From contig CAZODI010000015.1 in the NCBI GenBank assembly GCA_964578535.1, positions 8,657-72,656 on the forward strand: a stretch of 64,000 bases of DNA, given 5' to 3'. Shown one piece after another: positions 43,464 through 51,265 of this stretch. Numbering within the stretch: position 1 is the first letter of the stretch; each line of letters starts with the position of its first letter. Position numbers and translations under genes: made by a program. The notes below the pieces were generated by a model. It was not told the origin of the DNA. It saw only the letters and a program-made list of their open reading frames with translations, and did not search any database. Source of the stretch: PHBD01 sp964578535. GTDB taxonomy: Bacteria > Desulfobacterota > Syntrophia > Syntrophales > PHBD01.

Positions 43464-43667
43464 ATGATCGAGCGGCTGCAGACTCAGATCGAGTCCATTT
43501 CGGAAATGGCGGAAAAGCTGGCAGAGCGTATCGAGGATATCCGGGAGGCCGTGGAGGACCTGAAACAGTCCGTCTATGCCCTGAAACTGGATGACGACCA
43601 GACAGAAGAACTGGAAGAGGTTTTCGATCGCATCGAGACCCTTCTTTCCGGGGCCGATCTCGAATGA
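43464..43667 (+). CDS. Small coiled-coil protein, 67 aa, likely paralogue
   Basis: Another short acidic helical protein (IERLQTQIESISEMAEKLAERIEDIREAVEDLKQSVYAL, ELEEVFDRIETLL). The segment EAVEDLKQSVYALKLDDD parallels EAVRAAVGDLRQAIVLSSLDD in the preceding gene, suggesting duplication. GGGGAGG precedes the ATG. Its stop overlaps the start of the peptidase gene by 4 nt (ATGA). Function unknown; a structural or adaptor role is plausible. Confidence 0.65.
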   Translation: MIERLQTQIESISEMAEKLAERIEDIREAVEDLKQSVYALKLDDDQTEELEEVFDRIETLLSGADLE

Positions 43668-44521
43668 TGGTTCGACATGTATTTCCCAGGCAACGGCGAT
43701 CCGGCGGAGAAGGACGAACACACGGTGCGTTGTCCGGTATCCGGAGCCGGATTGGCTTCGGAAAAAGGATAATATGTGCTGCCGGCCGACCCGGGACGAA
43801 GGGATCTTTTCTCCGGACCTTCCTTGTCCTGCCGGTCTTTGCGATGCTTTTGCCGTCTTTCGCGGAGGCAGGCGATATCTATCGCTACACCGCCCCGGAC
43901 GGGAGCGTTCTCTTCACCAATATGCCCATGGCACCGGCCCAGGCCGAGCGGATTTTCCATGATCCGCCGGTGCCTTCCTCCGGACTGGCCTCGCCGTCGA
44001 ATCCCCGTTCCGCCACATCCGTTCCGGACGCCGGTTCGTCGTCGGACGGGGCTAGAACGTCTGCCGCACCCTCCCATCTCATCACCCCTTTCCCCCTGGT
44101 GAAGCAGAAGGGACCCTGGTGCGTGGCTGCCAGCGCCGAGATGGTCCTGAAATACTACGGCTTCCCCGGACGACAGGACGACATCGCCTTCGGGGTTTAC
44201 GACAACCGGAGTACCGGCACCACCCTGGCGACGATCTGCCGCTACATCAATCGCATCGCCGGGCTCAGGGCCTGGCTCCGCGAACGTACCGGCTTTGAAC
44301 TCGTCAAGCGCTGTATCGATTCGAACGTGCCGGTCATGGTCCCCCTGAGGGAGCCGGGGCAGAGCGAGGGGCATCTTGTTGTGGTCATCGGGTACGATGA
44401 CGGCCGGCAATTGATGACCCTGGCGGAGCCCGCCACGGGGCTGGCAGTGCAGGTCCCCTACCGGAGCTTCCTGAAAGTCTGGACGGGTGCCTCCGTGACC
44501 GTGACCCCGACACGGTTGTAG
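43664..44521 (+). CDS. Exported C39-like cysteine peptidase with N-terminal DUF4124-like domain
   Basis: The 285-residue protein has a basic 48-residue N-terminus, a hydrophobic signal segment (FLVLPVFAMLLPSFAEAG, 53-70), a short DUF4124-like module (DIYRYTAPDGSVLFTNMP) and a papain-like domain with KGPWCVAASAEMVLKYYG (Cys153), and GHLVVVIGYDDG (His237, Asp). Domains of this type in bacteria cleave leader peptides or act as C39-like proteases in the envelope. Coupled to the upstream coiled-coil gene by overlap, which makes those small proteins candidate substrates or partners. The unusually long N-terminus before the signal segment suggests the true start could be internal. Confidence 0.78.
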   Translation: MMVRHVFPRQRRSGGEGRTHGALSGIRSRIGFGKRIICAAGRPGTKGSFLRTFLVLPVFAMLLPSFAEAGDIYRYTAPDGSVLFTNMPMAPAQAERIFHDPPVPSSGLASPSNPRSATSVPDAGSSSDGARTSAAPSHLITPFPLVKQKGPWCVAASAEMVLKYYGFPGRQDDIAFGVYDNRSTGTTLATICRYINRIAGLRAWLRERTGFELVKRCIDSNVPVMVPLREPGQSEGHLVVVIGYDDGRQLMTLAEPATGLAVQVPYRSFLKVWTGASVTVTPTRL

Positions 44522-44546
44522 ATAAACCGTTCCCTTTCCGCAGTAC

Positions 44547-45329
44547 TCAATCCTCGATGATGGCCACCGGCCGGCACCACCCGGCGGAGGCCCCCTTGAT
44601 CTTCACGGGGAAGCAGCAGACGGTGAACCCGTGGGGACGGCCGATGGCGGAGAGGTTGGCCATCTTCTCCATGTGGCAGTAGCCGATCTCGATGCCTGCG
44701 AAGTGGGCCTCCCACACGACGCGGGGATCTCCCTTTTCCTGGAACTCCTTGGCCAGAAACGGCAGGGGCCTGTCCCAGCTCCAGGCGTCGATGCCCACCA
44801 CGCGCACGCCCTTTTCCGTCAGGAACAGGGTGCTTTCCCGGTCCATACCGGCCCCCTTGAGGAGGTATTCGGCCTTTCCCCAGGCCGTCTCCGCCCCCGT
44901 CTGGACCAGAACGATGTCCAGGGGCTTGATCTCGTAGCGGATTCTTTCCAGCTCCTTCTGAACGTCCCGAGCGGTGATTCGCTCACCGTCTCCCTTGTGC
45001 CGGAAGTCCAGCAGGACCCCGTCGCTCATGCACCAATCGAGGGGGATCTCGTCGATGGTCATGGCCGGCTTCCCCTTATCCTGGGTCGGATGGTAATGGT
45101 ACGGTGCATCCAGGTGGGTTCCGCTGTGGGTTGCAAGATGGACGAATTCGACGGCCCAGCCGACACCGCCCGGGAGCTGGTCCTGCCGGATTCCAGGGAA
45201 GAACTCGAGCATGCTCGGGGCGCCCATGGCATGATCGATGTAGTCGATCTTCGGGATCATCATGGGCGGGTCCGACGGAAGGCCGGACTCGATGGCAATG
45301 CTGAGATCGACGAAACGCTTTCTTGTCAT
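44547..45329 (-). CDS. Cyclase-family metal hydrolase (kynurenine-formamidase-like)
   Basis: The 260-residue enzyme has the cyclase/KynB motif HSGTHLDAPYHYH (His68, His72, Asp74 metal ligands), with FVDLSIAIESGLPSDPP at the start and DIVLVQTGAETAWGKAEYL in the middle. It probably hydrolyses an amide or cyclic substrate. In anaerobic acid oxidisers such enzymes appear in aromatic or alicyclic ring degradation, but also elsewhere, so the pathway is open. It lies downstream of the OFA carrier gene on the same strand (134-nt gap), possibly taking up the carrier's substrate. Confidence 0.85.
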   Translation of the reverse strand: MTRKRFVDLSIAIESGLPSDPPMMIPKIDYIDHAMGAPSMLEFFPGIRQDQLPGGVGWAVEFVHLATHSGTHLDAPYHYHPTQDKGKPAMTIDEIPLDWCMSDGVLLDFRHKGDGERITARDVQKELERIRYEIKPLDIVLVQTGAETAWGKAEYLLKGAGMDRESTLFLTEKGVRVVGIDAWSWDRPLPFLAKEFQEKGDPRVVWEAHFAGIEIGYCHMEKMANLSAIGRPHGFTVCCFPVKIKGASAGWCRPVAIIED

Positions 45330-45463
45330 GACTCCTCCTTGGGGGTATGGATCCCGGCCGTTACGCCCGGCCTGCCAGGTTCAGGGATGGACGCTGGCAG
45401 GCCGGGGTGACGGAGCAGGGCGGTCGAAGGCGAAAAGACCGGCCGCTGCAGGCGCTTCCGCTG

Positions 45464-46702
45464 TCAGGCGGCCTTCCGTACCGGCCTCGAGTAAAGCAGG
45501 GCCAGGATAAAGCCGACGATGAGGAGCCCCGCCGCCACGTACAGGGCGATTCCCTTCATCTGGGCAAACACGAGGGGGCCGACGACTCCCGCGGCGCCCC
45601 AGGCAGTCAGCATCATCCCGTAGACCTTCCCGATGTAGCCGGGGCCGAAGGAATCTGCGGCGAAGGCTGGCATGGTGGCGAATCCGCCGCCGTAGCAGGC
45701 CAGGAGATAACAGGCGATGACCGTGAAGAGAAGCTGGCTCGAGATGCCCGGAAGGACGATGTACAGGACCGCCTGGGTGACGAACATGGTCATGAAGACG
45801 TTTTTCCGGCCGATGGCGTCGGAGAGCCAGGCCCAGAGAAGCCGGCCGAGGCCGTTGAAGATGGAGGCGACGGCCAGGATCGTTCCGCCGGCCACAGCGA
45901 GGGCGGCAGCCGGGATCCCGGGATTCGTGGCCTTTACCACGTCCTGGGCCATGGGTGAGAGCTGGGAGATGAGGCCCAGTCCGGCGGAGACGTTGAGGAA
46001 CAGCATCGCCCAGAGCATCCACCACTGGCGGGTCTTGACCGCTTCGTCAAACTTGTAGGAGTCCGCCGCTGAAACGCCGCCGGCTACGGCCGGCTTGAAG
46101 CCCGCCGGCAGCCAGCCCGCCGGGGGGTTCTTGTAGAACTGGGCGGCTGCGGTAACGGCGATCAGGAAGATGACGCCCCAGATGTAAAATGTATTGGCCA
46201 CGCCCATGGAGATGACCATGTCCGGGGCGATCTTGCCCATGAAGAAGGCGCCGGCGCCGAATCCCATGACGGCGAGTCCCGTTACGAGTCCCCGCTTGTC
46301 CGGAAACCACCGGATCAGGGTGGCGATGGGTGTTACGTAGCCAAAGCCGTTCCCGAGGCCGCCGATGAGGCCGAAGCCAAGATACAGGAGCCAGATGTTG
46401 CCGATGGAGTCGGCGAGACCGGCCATGAGCGTTCCGATGCCGAAGAGGATGCCGCCCAGGGTGGCCACGAAACGGGGACCCTTTTTATCCACCAGCGTGC
46501 CGCCGAAGGCTGCAGCGATTCCGATGACCCCGATACAGATCATGAAGGTGACCTGTGTCTCCGTTTCTCCCCACCCATGGGTGTTCATCAGGGGCTTCTT
46601 GAAAACGGACCATGCGTATACCGTTCCCAGGCACAACTGCATCACGATCGCCGCGATCGCGATCCACCATCGTTTTCCTTCCAGGTTTTCGTTACTCATC
46701 AT
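45464..46702 (-). CDS. OFA-family MFS carrier (oxalate/formate antiporter-like)
   Basis: The 412-residue protein has 12 predicted membrane helices and the OFA family hallmarks GTVYAWSVFKKPL near residue 30, GFGLIGGLGNGFGYVTPIATLIRWFPDKRGLVTGLAVMGFGAGAF near 110 and NGLGRLLWAWLSDAIGRKNVFMTMF near 280. OFA carriers exchange organic anions such as oxalate/formate or carry monocarboxylates. GGGAGGTCATG precedes the ATG. It is followed by the cyclase. Substrate is not decided by the sequence. Confidence 0.92.
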   Translation of the reverse strand: MMSNENLEGKRWWIAIAAIVMQLCLGTVYAWSVFKKPLMNTHGWGETETQVTFMICIGVIGIAAAFGGTLVDKKGPRFVATLGGILFGIGTLMAGLADSIGNIWLLYLGFGLIGGLGNGFGYVTPIATLIRWFPDKRGLVTGLAVMGFGAGAFFMGKIAPDMVISMGVANTFYIWGVIFLIAVTAAAQFYKNPPAGWLPAGFKPAVAGGVSAADSYKFDEAVKTRQWWMLWAMLFLNVSAGLGLISQLSPMAQDVVKATNPGIPAAALAVAGGTILAVASIFNGLGRLLWAWLSDAIGRKNVFMTMFVTQAVLYIVLPGISSQLLFTVIACYLLACYGGGFATMPAFAADSFGPGYIGKVYGMMLTAWGAAGVVGPLVFAQMKGIALYVAAGLLIVGFILALLYSRPVRKAA

Positions 46703-46833
46703 GACCTCCCTGGTACATTATTTATGTATGGCTTTCGGACCATACCAGATTCTAAAGGAATTTGCATGGCTCCTTCCGCCGCACGACCCAGGATGACCGG
46801 TCAGGCCACTGTAGGGGGGGCGGAAAAGGGCAC

Positions 46834-46860
46834 GAAAAAAAAGCCCCCCAGGGGGAGCTT
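46834..46860 (-). terminator. Intrinsic terminator of the prenyltransferase gene
   Basis: On the minus strand AAGCTCCCC-CTG-GGGGGGCTT is followed by a run of T residues, just past the stop of the gene at 46900. Confidence 0.8.
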
Positions 46861-46899
46861 TGAGCGGTTCTCGTCGGAGATGGAAAAGCGGGGACTTCA

Positions 46900-47796
46900 T
46901 CAAAGGACCACCCTGGTGTCCAGCAGGATCGCGAGCAGGAGGAGAATTCCGTAGACCGTATCGAACTGCGCCGTCAGGGCGTCGGCCATATCGGGGATTT
47001 TTTCGCGGAAGGTCTTCAGGAGGCTCACCGCCTTGGGAACGGAGAGAAAGATCAGGAGTCCCCAGAAGCTCATGACGCCCGTGGCAATCATTCCGAGCAC
47101 GTATGCATAGGAGAGAACGATCATCCCCGCGAAGAGCAGGTAGCTCCTGCGGCTTCCCAGCATGATGCTGATGGTCTTGACGTTCTGGCGGGCGTCATAG
47201 GCAATGTCCCGCATGTTGTTGGCGAAGAGGACGAGGGCAACGAGGACGCCGAAGGGAATGGAAATGAACAGGGCCTTTCCGGATAGTCCACCGCGCTGCA
47301 CGGCATAGGCTCCTTCGATCATGAGGGGTCCCCACATCATGAAGACGGCGAATTCGCCGAGGGCTCGGTATTTAAACTTGACGGGCCCCGCCGTGTAGAA
47401 AACACAGGTCAGGACCCCGATGATTCCGATCCAGAGGACATGCCAGGAGCGGAAGAACGCCGCCGCTGCCCCAATGATGATGGTAATCGTCAGCATGACG
47501 GCCGTTTCCGCCAGCAGTTGCCGGGGGGTCAGCATCCCCGAGATGAGCGGCTGGGGGCGGTATTTCGCCGTCGGTGAATCCTCCTGGTCGACGCCGTAGC
47601 GGGTGTCGCAGTAGTCGTTGATAAGGTTGGCCGCTGCGTGAAAGGTCATGATGCCGACGGCCGTCAGGGCGAACCAGATCCAGGAAATCGATCCCTCCTC
47701 CGCGGCGAGCAGCGTCCCCACCGATACGGAAATGAGAGACATCGTGAACGACCAGGGACGGGTGGCAACGAAGTATTTCTTTATGGTCTCCAGCAT
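46900..47796 (-). CDS. UbiA/MenA-family prenyltransferase
   Basis: The 298-residue integral membrane enzyme has about eight hydrophobic segments and both Asp-rich Mg-diphosphate motifs: NLINDYCDTRYGVDQED (near residue 68) and NNMRDIAYDARQNVKT (near 195). The early KYFVATRPWSFTMSLISVSVGTLLA is MenA-like, pointing to menaquinone, the usual respiratory quinone of anaerobes; other UbiA substrates are possible. ATG 47796 is chosen because homology and a promoter (47837-47865) place it there; the ribosome binding site is weak. The terminator at 46834 closes the unit. Confidence 0.85.
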   Translation of the reverse strand: MLETIKKYFVATRPWSFTMSLISVSVGTLLAAEEGSISWIWFALTAVGIMTFHAAANLINDYCDTRYGVDQEDSPTAKYRPQPLISGMLTPRQLLAETAVMLTITIIIGAAAAFFRSWHVLWIGIIGVLTCVFYTAGPVKFKYRALGEFAVFMMWGPLMIEGAYAVQRGGLSGKALFISIPFGVLVALVLFANNMRDIAYDARQNVKTISIMLGSRRSYLLFAGMIVLSYAYVLGMIATGVMSFWGLLIFLSVPKAVSLLKTFREKIPDMADALTAQFDTVYGILLLLAILLDTRVVL

Positions 47797-47836
47797 ATGC
47801 AAAATTCTGCCTTTCCGGATGTTTCCACGAGAGGCG

Positions 47837-47865
47837 AATGTAATCGGGACCGCTTTCCAAGTCAA
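47837..47865 (-). promoter_or_regulatory. Promoter of the UbiA-family gene
   Basis: On the minus strand TTGACT (47860-47865) and TACATT (47837-47842) with a 17-bp spacer; start near 47830, 34 nt before the ATG. Confidence 0.6.
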
Positions 47866-48072
47866 GCATTTATGGCGGGGAGACGATCCCTGCAACGGCC
47901 AGGGGAGAAACATCGCCTCGAACCGGATGCGGCCCTTTCTGCCGGCTCTCCGCATGGCGCATCGCTCCCCTCCCTCTCCCGTTCGAGGCTTCTTCTTCCT
48001 TTCCGCCCCGCAGCCGCTCCGCCCGCGGCTGATTGATTTCATGGTCCGCTTGATTTTTTATCAATATGTCTT

Positions 48073-48100
48073 TTGGGGAATGGACCGGTCATTGTATAAT
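48073..48100 (+). promoter_or_regulatory. Promoter of the alcohol/aldehyde operon
   Basis: TTGGGG (48073-48078) and a perfect TATAAT (48095-48100), spacer 16 bp. The transcript would have a 5' leader of about 128 nt before ATG 48235; no terminator-like fold is evident in it. 47870-48060 shows no gene. Confidence 0.5.
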
Positions 48101-48234
48101 GCGCCGCTCGGCAGTCCATGCCCGTCAGGTGCCCGTGTGAAAACCGGCCTGCCCTGACCGGGGAATCGGCTCTCCCTTCCATGGATGGAGGGGGTACCGT
48201 CCACGGATCGATTCAAGGAACAGGAGGTGGACGA

Positions 48235-48765
48235 ATGGATGCGTTCCGGCAGGTCGCGGCCGGGAAAAAGCCTTTCCAGCGAATGTATGTTGCCTTCATG
48301 CTCTGGTTCGTCGGCCGGGCGATTCAAGCCGCCGCCCGGGTGGACGATGAAATCGCCTCGGAATTTGGTGACTTGCCGTCCGGATTCACCTTTTTGCTGG
48401 CTGTCCTGCCGTCCGGTCCGTCCATGGCCATCGGAAAGGATGCAAGCGGGCGTGTGCGCTATCTCGGGAAGAGCCCAGGATCACGGAAGCCGGACCTGGA
48501 GATGAAGATCAAGAGCATCGAGGCGGCCATGCTCATGTTCACGTTCCGGGAGAGCACGGCGGCCGCCACGGCGCGCAACCGCCTCATCGTGGACGGCGAC
48601 ATCCCCGCAGCCTGCGCCGTGGTCCGGATCCTCGACGCCGTGGAGGTCTACCTGCTGGTGAAACCCATCGCCAGGCTGGCGGTCAAACGGTATCCATCCT
48701 GGCCCTTGCGGCGGATCCTGATCGGCCGGCCCTTGATCTATCTCAGGGCCGTCCTGGGGATCTGA
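48235..48765 (+). CDS. SCP2-like hypothetical protein
   Basis: The 176-residue protein begins MDAFRQVAAGKKPFQRM and has an SCP2-sterol-carrier-like middle (KSIEAAMLMFTFRESTAAATARNRLIVDGDIPAACAVVRILDAVEVYLL), the pattern of lipid-binding SCP2 folds, and a basic C-terminus (KRYPSWPLRRILIGRPLIYLRAVLGI). CAGGAGGTGG lies 4-5 nt before the ATG. It is the first gene of the alcohol/aldehyde operon, 10 nt before the Fe-ADH-like gene. A carrier for a hydrophobic aldehyde, alcohol or acyl substrate is an attractive but untested role. Confidence 0.68.
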   Translation: MDAFRQVAAGKKPFQRMYVAFMLWFVGRAIQAAARVDDEIASEFGDLPSGFTFLLAVLPSGPSMAIGKDASGRVRYLGKSPGSRKPDLEMKIKSIEAAMLMFTFRESTAAATARNRLIVDGDIPAACAVVRILDAVEVYLLVKPIARLAVKRYPSWPLRRILIGRPLIYLRAVLGI

Positions 48766-48775
48766 GGAGGGAGCC

Positions 48776-49939
48776 ATGACTGAATCCTTTGCCTTCCTGA
48801 GCCCCATCAAAATCAACGCGGGACGGAAAGCCCTGGAGCACCTTCCCTTCGAACTGGACGCGATGAACGCGGGGAAGCCCCTGATCCTGACGGATCCGGA
48901 GGGAATCCGTGCCGGGCTGGACCGGATCGTCGAGGACGCCTTCGGCGATTCGGGCCTGGTCCTGGGATTCTATGGCGGAGTTCCTACGGACCCGGATCCC
49001 GCCCTGATCCGCGATCTGGCCGGCCTGTACCTGGGACGGGGGTTCGACTCCCTCGTGGCCGTCGGATCCGGTTCCGTCATGAACACCGCCAAAATCCTGA
49101 ACATCGCCGTATCCGGCAAACCCGAAGACCTGGAAGCCTTCGCCGGGGATGACCGGATTCCGGGAAGGCTTCGTCCCTTCGTCGCCGTGCCCCGTTCCGG
49201 GGGGACCGGCTACGAGACGTCGCAGCATGCCGTTCTCGGGGACAGGAAGTACTCATCCCGCCGCCTGATGCCGGACCTGGTCGTTATCGACCCCCGGATG
49301 CTCGCCCCCGGAAATCGCACCTCCCTGGTGGAAGGCGCCCTTGCGGCTTGGACGCATGCCGTCGAGGCATACTTCACCGCCCCGGAAAATCCCCTGGTGG
49401 AAGCGTATGCCGGCGGGGCGCTGGCCCTTCTTCGCGAAGCCCTGGTCCCGGGAATCCGGGGAACGGCGGACGAAAACGAACGGGTCGCCCTGGCGAATGC
49501 CGCCGTGTGTGCCGCCTGCGCCTTCTCCAATGCCCCCCTCGGGCCGGCCCACGTCCTGGGAGAGGCCGTCGCGAGCGTGGCGAGCATCTCCGCAGGGGCC
49601 GCCATGGGACTTCTCCTGCCTTCCGTTGCCGCCCGCTTCGCGGGCCGGGATGGCCGGGACCTTTCCCGTCTCCTTCTTCCCCTGGCCGGGATGGACCGGT
49701 TTGCGGAAACGGCGGAGGCGGAGCGTAGCGCGGCGGTTCCCCCCCTTCTCGGCCGCATGCTGGAGGACATTCTGGCCGCCGCGGGGCGATTCGTCCCGCG
49801 GAACCTGGAGGAGGCGGGCCTGCCGCGGGAGCGAATGGCGGATCTGGCCGGCGGTGCTATGATTGGGGACATCTCATGGATGGTGGAGGACTCCATGGTG
49901 GTCCTCGAAGAGGCCTGGAACGGGAAAAGAGCCGCCTGA
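48776..49939 (+). CDS. Iron-ADH-family protein lacking two metal ligands
   Basis: The 387-residue protein is clearly an Fe-ADH homologue (RGFDSLVAVGSGSVMNTAKILN, then NAPLGPAHVLGEAVASVAS). Two of the four iron ligands are changed. The D196-equivalent (FucO numbering) is Ala190 in EGALAAWTHAVEAYF, where the next gene has STGMDALTHAMEAYF; the H277-equivalent is Ala273 in SISAGAAMG. H200 and H263 equivalents are kept (His194, His259), the H267 position is Glu263. The nucleotide motif GGGSxxD reads GSGSVMN. It should not bind iron normally. GGAGGG precedes the ATG; the intact paralogue follows after 19 nt. A structural or regulatory subunit is likely. Confidence 0.85.
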   Translation: MTESFAFLSPIKINAGRKALEHLPFELDAMNAGKPLILTDPEGIRAGLDRIVEDAFGDSGLVLGFYGGVPTDPDPALIRDLAGLYLGRGFDSLVAVGSGSVMNTAKILNIAVSGKPEDLEAFAGDDRIPGRLRPFVAVPRSGGTGYETSQHAVLGDRKYSSRRLMPDLVVIDPRMLAPGNRTSLVEGALAAWTHAVEAYFTAPENPLVEAYAGGALALLREALVPGIRGTADENERVALANAAVCAACAFSNAPLGPAHVLGEAVASVASISAGAAMGLLLPSVAARFAGRDGRDLSRLLLPLAGMDRFAETAEAERSAAVPPLLGRMLEDILAAAGRFVPRNLEEAGLPRERMADLAGGAMIGDISWMVEDSMVVLEEAWNGKRAA

Positions 49940-49958
49940 ACGGCGAGAGGTGAAACCC

Positions 49959-51206
49959 ATGAACGTGCCTGGCTATTACGAATTCTGCTGCCGCGTGAAC
50001 GTGCTGTCCGGCCACGATGCGCTGGAAAAGATCCCCGCCGTCCTGGCCGGGCTTGGGGCCGGCCGGCCCTTCATCGTCACGGATCGGGGGGTGGCCGGGG
50101 CGGGGCTCCTGGATTTGGTGACGAACGCCGTCCGGGGCGGCGTCGAGATCGGGGCGGTGAACGACGAAGTCCCGCCGGATTCGGACGTGAAGGTCGTCAA
50201 CCGCCTGGCCGGACTGTTCCGGGCGAGCGGCTGCGACTGCATCGTTGCCATTGGCGGCGGGTCCGCCATGGATACGGCGAAGGGTGTCAACATCCTGGTT
50301 TCGGAGAAATCCGACAACCTCCTGGCGTTTTGTGGCGCCAACGCCCTCAAGCGCCCGCTGAAACCCTTCCTCGCCATTCCGACCACCGCCGGGACGGGCT
50401 CCGAGGTTACCCAGGCGGCGGTGATCAAGGACCATGAGAAATCCCTGAAGCTGGCCTTTGCCAGCTATTTCCTCCTCCCGGACGCGGCCGTTCTGGACTC
50501 CCGCATGACCCTTACGCTGCCTCCCGCCCTGACGGCATCGACCGGCATGGATGCCCTGACCCACGCCATGGAGGCCTATTTCTGCCTCGCCAAGAACCCC
50601 CTGAGCGATACCCATGCCCTGGCCGCCATCGACCTGATCGGCCGGCACCTCCTTGCCGTGGTCCGGAATCCGGGTGACCGGGAGGGCAGGCTGGCCCTCG
50701 CCAATGCGGCGACCCTGGCCGGGATCGCCTTCTCCAACTCCATGGTGGGTCTCGTGCACAATCTCGGCCATGCCACCGGCTCCGCCTGCGGGGTTCCCCA
50801 TGGGGCCTGCATGGCCATGTTTCTTCCTTACGGGCTGGAATACAACCTCCACAAGCGGGAGGCCGTCATCGCCGAGTTGCTTCTGCCCCTGGCCGGTCCA
50901 GAGGTTTACGCCGCCACGTCGCCGGCCGGACGGGCGCAGAAGGTGATCGACCTTGTCCGGAAGATGAACCAGGATCTTCACGACGCGACGGGAGGGCGGC
51001 ATTTCCGCTTCCTCAAGGAGGTCGTGGACCGTGACGGGAAGCCCATGGTTCCGCGCGAGAAGCTTCCGGCCGTCGTGGAGGCGGCCAGGCGGGACGGGGC
51101 TGTCTTCTACAATCCCGAGGAGATGGACGCCGGGGACATGTTGATGGTCCTGGAAGCGGCCTGGGAGGGCCGGCCCCTGGACCGGAGCCGCATCAGGAAG
51201 GGGTAA
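49959..51206 (+). CDS. Iron-containing alcohol dehydrogenase, intact metal site
   Basis: The 415-residue enzyme has the NAD-binding motif AIGGGSAMDTAKG (about 97-109), PTTAGTGSEVTQAAV and all four Fe ligands: Asp198 and His202 (GMDALTH), His267 (LVHNLGH), His281 (PHG). It interconverts alcohols and aldehydes with NAD(P)H. ATG 49959 with GAGAGGTG upstream is the start; an in-frame 32-codon extension overlaps the previous gene. With the aldehyde:ferredoxin oxidoreductase downstream it could form an alcohol-to-acid route feeding ferredoxin, or the reverse. Confidence 0.92.
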   Translation: MNVPGYYEFCCRVNVLSGHDALEKIPAVLAGLGAGRPFIVTDRGVAGAGLLDLVTNAVRGGVEIGAVNDEVPPDSDVKVVNRLAGLFRASGCDCIVAIGGGSAMDTAKGVNILVSEKSDNLLAFCGANALKRPLKPFLAIPTTAGTGSEVTQAAVIKDHEKSLKLAFASYFLLPDAAVLDSRMTLTLPPALTASTGMDALTHAMEAYFCLAKNPLSDTHALAAIDLIGRHLLAVVRNPGDREGRLALANAATLAGIAFSNSMVGLVHNLGHATGSACGVPHGACMAMFLPYGLEYNLHKREAVIAELLLPLAGPEVYAATSPAGRAQKVIDLVRKMNQDLHDATGGRHFRFLKEVVDRDGKPMVPREKLPAVVEAARRDGAVFYNPEEMDAGDMLMVLEAAWEGRPLDRSRIRKG

Positions 51207-51265
51207 GGCCGGGGATCGCCGCGCGGCAAGGCCGCCGCAGCGGGTGCAGGGAAAAGGAGTGCCGT

